In this document: positions 62,943 to 64,000 of the stretch, one piece after another | How positions within the stretch are numbered: position 1 is the first letter of the stretch | Layout: the number at the start of each line of letters is the position of its first letter | NCBI RefSeq assembly: GCF_031846275.1 | Contig: NZ_JAVRIB010000012.1 | Coordinates: forward strand, 1 to 64,000 | Reading direction: 5' to 3' | DNA: 64,000 bases | DNA from: Spectribacter hydrogenoxidans | Lineage (GTDB): Bacteria > Pseudomonadota > Gammaproteobacteria > Nevskiales > Salinisphaeraceae | Notes under the pieces: generated by a model | Databases searched by the model: none | What the model saw: the letters and a program-made list of their open reading frames with translations, nothing else | Told to the model about the DNA's origin: nothing | Translations under genes and position numbers: made by a program

Positions 62943-64000
62943 ATGAGTGAACCCCGAGTGATTGCCGGCGACGCCGAGCCGGATGACGCGGTCGACCGGG
63001 CCCTGCGGCCCCGCCGGCTGTCGGAATATGTCGGCCAGGCGCCGGTGCGTGAACAGCTCGAGATCTTCGTTACCGCGGCCCGCCGCCGGGGCGAGGCGCT
63101 GGATCACGTGCTCATCTTCGGCCCGCCGGGGCTGGGCAAGACCACGCTCGCCCACGTCATCGCCACCGAAATGAACGTCAACCTGCGTCAGACCTCCGGC
63201 CCGGTGCTGGAGCGGCCGGGCGATCTGGCAGCGCTGTTGACCAACCTCGAACCCAACGACGTGCTGTTCGTCGACGAAATCCATCGTCTGTCGCCGGTGG
63301 TGGAGGAAGTGCTCTATCCGGCCCTCGAGGACTATCAGCTGGATATCGTCATCGGGGAAGGGCCCGCCGCCCGCTCGATCAAGCTGGACCTGCCACCTTT
63401 CACGCTGGTCGGCGCGACCACCCGGGCGGGATCGCTGACCTCGCCGTTGCGCGATCGTTTCGGCATCGTTCAGCGGTTGGAGTTCTACGATGAGTCCGAC
63501 CTGCGCTCGATCGTGGAACGTTCGGCCAGGATCATGGCGGTCGGCATCGATGACGACGGCGCCCGCGAGATCGCCCGCCGTTCGCGTGGTACCCCGCGGG
63601 TGGCCAACCGGCTGCTGCGTCGGGTGCGCGACTATGCCGAGGTCAGGGCCGACGGGCATATCAACGGCCAGGTGGCCACGGCCGCCATGGACATGCTGGA
63701 CGTAGATGCCTTCGGTTTCGATGTCATGGACCGCAAACTGCTGATGTCCCTGCTGGAGAAATTCGAGGGCGGCCCCACCGGGGTGGAGAGTCTGGCCGCC
63801 GCCATCGGCGAAGCCCGGGAAACCATCGAGGACGTGATCGAGCCCTATCTCATCCAGCAGGGTTTCATGATGCGCACGCCCCGGGGCCGGGTGGCTACCC
63901 GGCAGGCCTATCAGCATTTCGGTCTGCCAACGCCGGCCCGGTTCGAGAGCATGCCGGTGGCGGACTTGTTCGCTTCCGACACTCCTGACAACGAGGATAA
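62943..64000 (+). CDS. ruvB: Holliday junction DNA helicase subunit RuvB (3' end cut by window)
   Basis: The frame from ATG 62943 runs to the window end without a stop, giving at least 352 residues, so only the last few are missing (the family is about 335-350). It is an AAA+ motor with Walker A GPPGLGKTT near 63, Walker B FVDEIHRL, sensor 1 GATTRAG and the arginine finger region LRDRFGIVQRL, followed by a winged-helix domain (IQQGFMMRTPRGRVAT). It drives branch migration with RuvA. The acidic tail TPDNED is variable in the family. Confidence 0.97.
   Translation, partial: MSEPRVIAGDAEPDDAVDRALRPRRLSEYVGQAPVREQLEIFVTAARRRGEALDHVLIFGPPGLGKTTLAHVIATEMNVNLRQTSGPVLERPGDLAALLTNLEPNDVLFVDEIHRLSPVVEEVLYPALEDYQLDIVIGEGPAARSIKLDLPPFTLVGATTRAGSLTSPLRDRFGIVQRLEFYDESDLRSIVERSARIMAVGIDDDGAREIARRSRGTPRVANRLLRRVRDYAEVRADGHINGQVATAAMDMLDVDAFGFDVMDRKLLMSLLEKFEGGPTGVESLAAAIGEARETIEDVIEPYLIQQGFMMRTPRGRVATRQAYQHFGLPTPARFESMPVADLFASDTPDNED

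Overview
The window reads as chromosomal DNA of a GC-rich (roughly 64% by eye), aerobic gammaproteobacterium. The strongest placement evidence is the order uvrY/gacA - uvrC - pgsA - tRNA-Gly(GCC) - tRNA-Cys(GCA) - tRNA-Leu(TAA), the same order as the E. coli uvrY-uvrC-pgsA-glyW-cysT-leuZ block. Supporting evidence is yebC-ruvC-ruvA-ruvB, an 818-residue FadE-type acyl-CoA dehydrogenase, a SUF operon led by an IscR-like regulator, and a full System I cytochrome c maturation operon. I cannot assign a genus from sequence alone.

Layout. 1-680: non-coding array of tandem ~255-bp units built from small palindromes. 681-1904: ATP-grasp protein. 2264-9321: a four-gene defence operon, hsdR-hsdS-prrC-hsdM, a type IC-like restriction-modification system with an embedded PrrC-like anticodon nuclease. 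9440-18423: mixed metabolic and secreted proteins (alpha/beta hydrolase, SDR epimerase, two AhpD-like proteins, acyl-CoA synthetase, GFA protein, DUF1428 protein, a secreted repeat protein, a retropepsin-like protein and an unknown exported protein). 18552-23035: FkbM methyltransferase, flippase, glycosyltransferase and sulfotransferase, a small surface-glycan locus. 23064-28495: SUF Fe-S assembly operon (minus strand) with its regulator. 28624-35008: thioesterase, SLC13/RCK-type permease, fadE-tetR and a divergent thioesterase. 35028-38400: purB and fumC, divergent. 38477-42097: quinone oxidoreductase, dsbB, rraA, aceA. 42289-46692: response regulator, uracil-DNA glycosylase, uvrC, pgsA and three tRNAs. 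46759-53168: ccmABCDEFGHI. 53234-55076: MaoC-like dehydratase and galU. 55199-60916: sucA-sucB-lpd. 61090-64000: yebC, ruvC, ruvA and ruvB, the last cut by the window end.

How it fits together. aceA, fumC, the oxoglutarate dehydrogenase genes and fadE indicate fatty acid or acetate oxidation with a glyoxylate bypass and cytochrome c-based respiration. The most unusual content is (i) the R-M operon carrying a PrrC homologue that keeps the Arg-Glu-His nuclease triad, in a gene order different from E. coli prr; (ii) the repeat array at the left end, which shares a motif with a hairpin element at 29.1-29.3 kb; (iii) a duplicated 5' fragment of the tRNA-Cys gene between tRNA-Gly and tRNA-Cys; (iv) matched palindromes between tetR and a thioesterase gene; and (v) a short, strongly initiated ORF overlapping the start of another thioesterase gene. 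None is proof of an entirely new system; the hsd-prrC operon is the best candidate for experimental interest.
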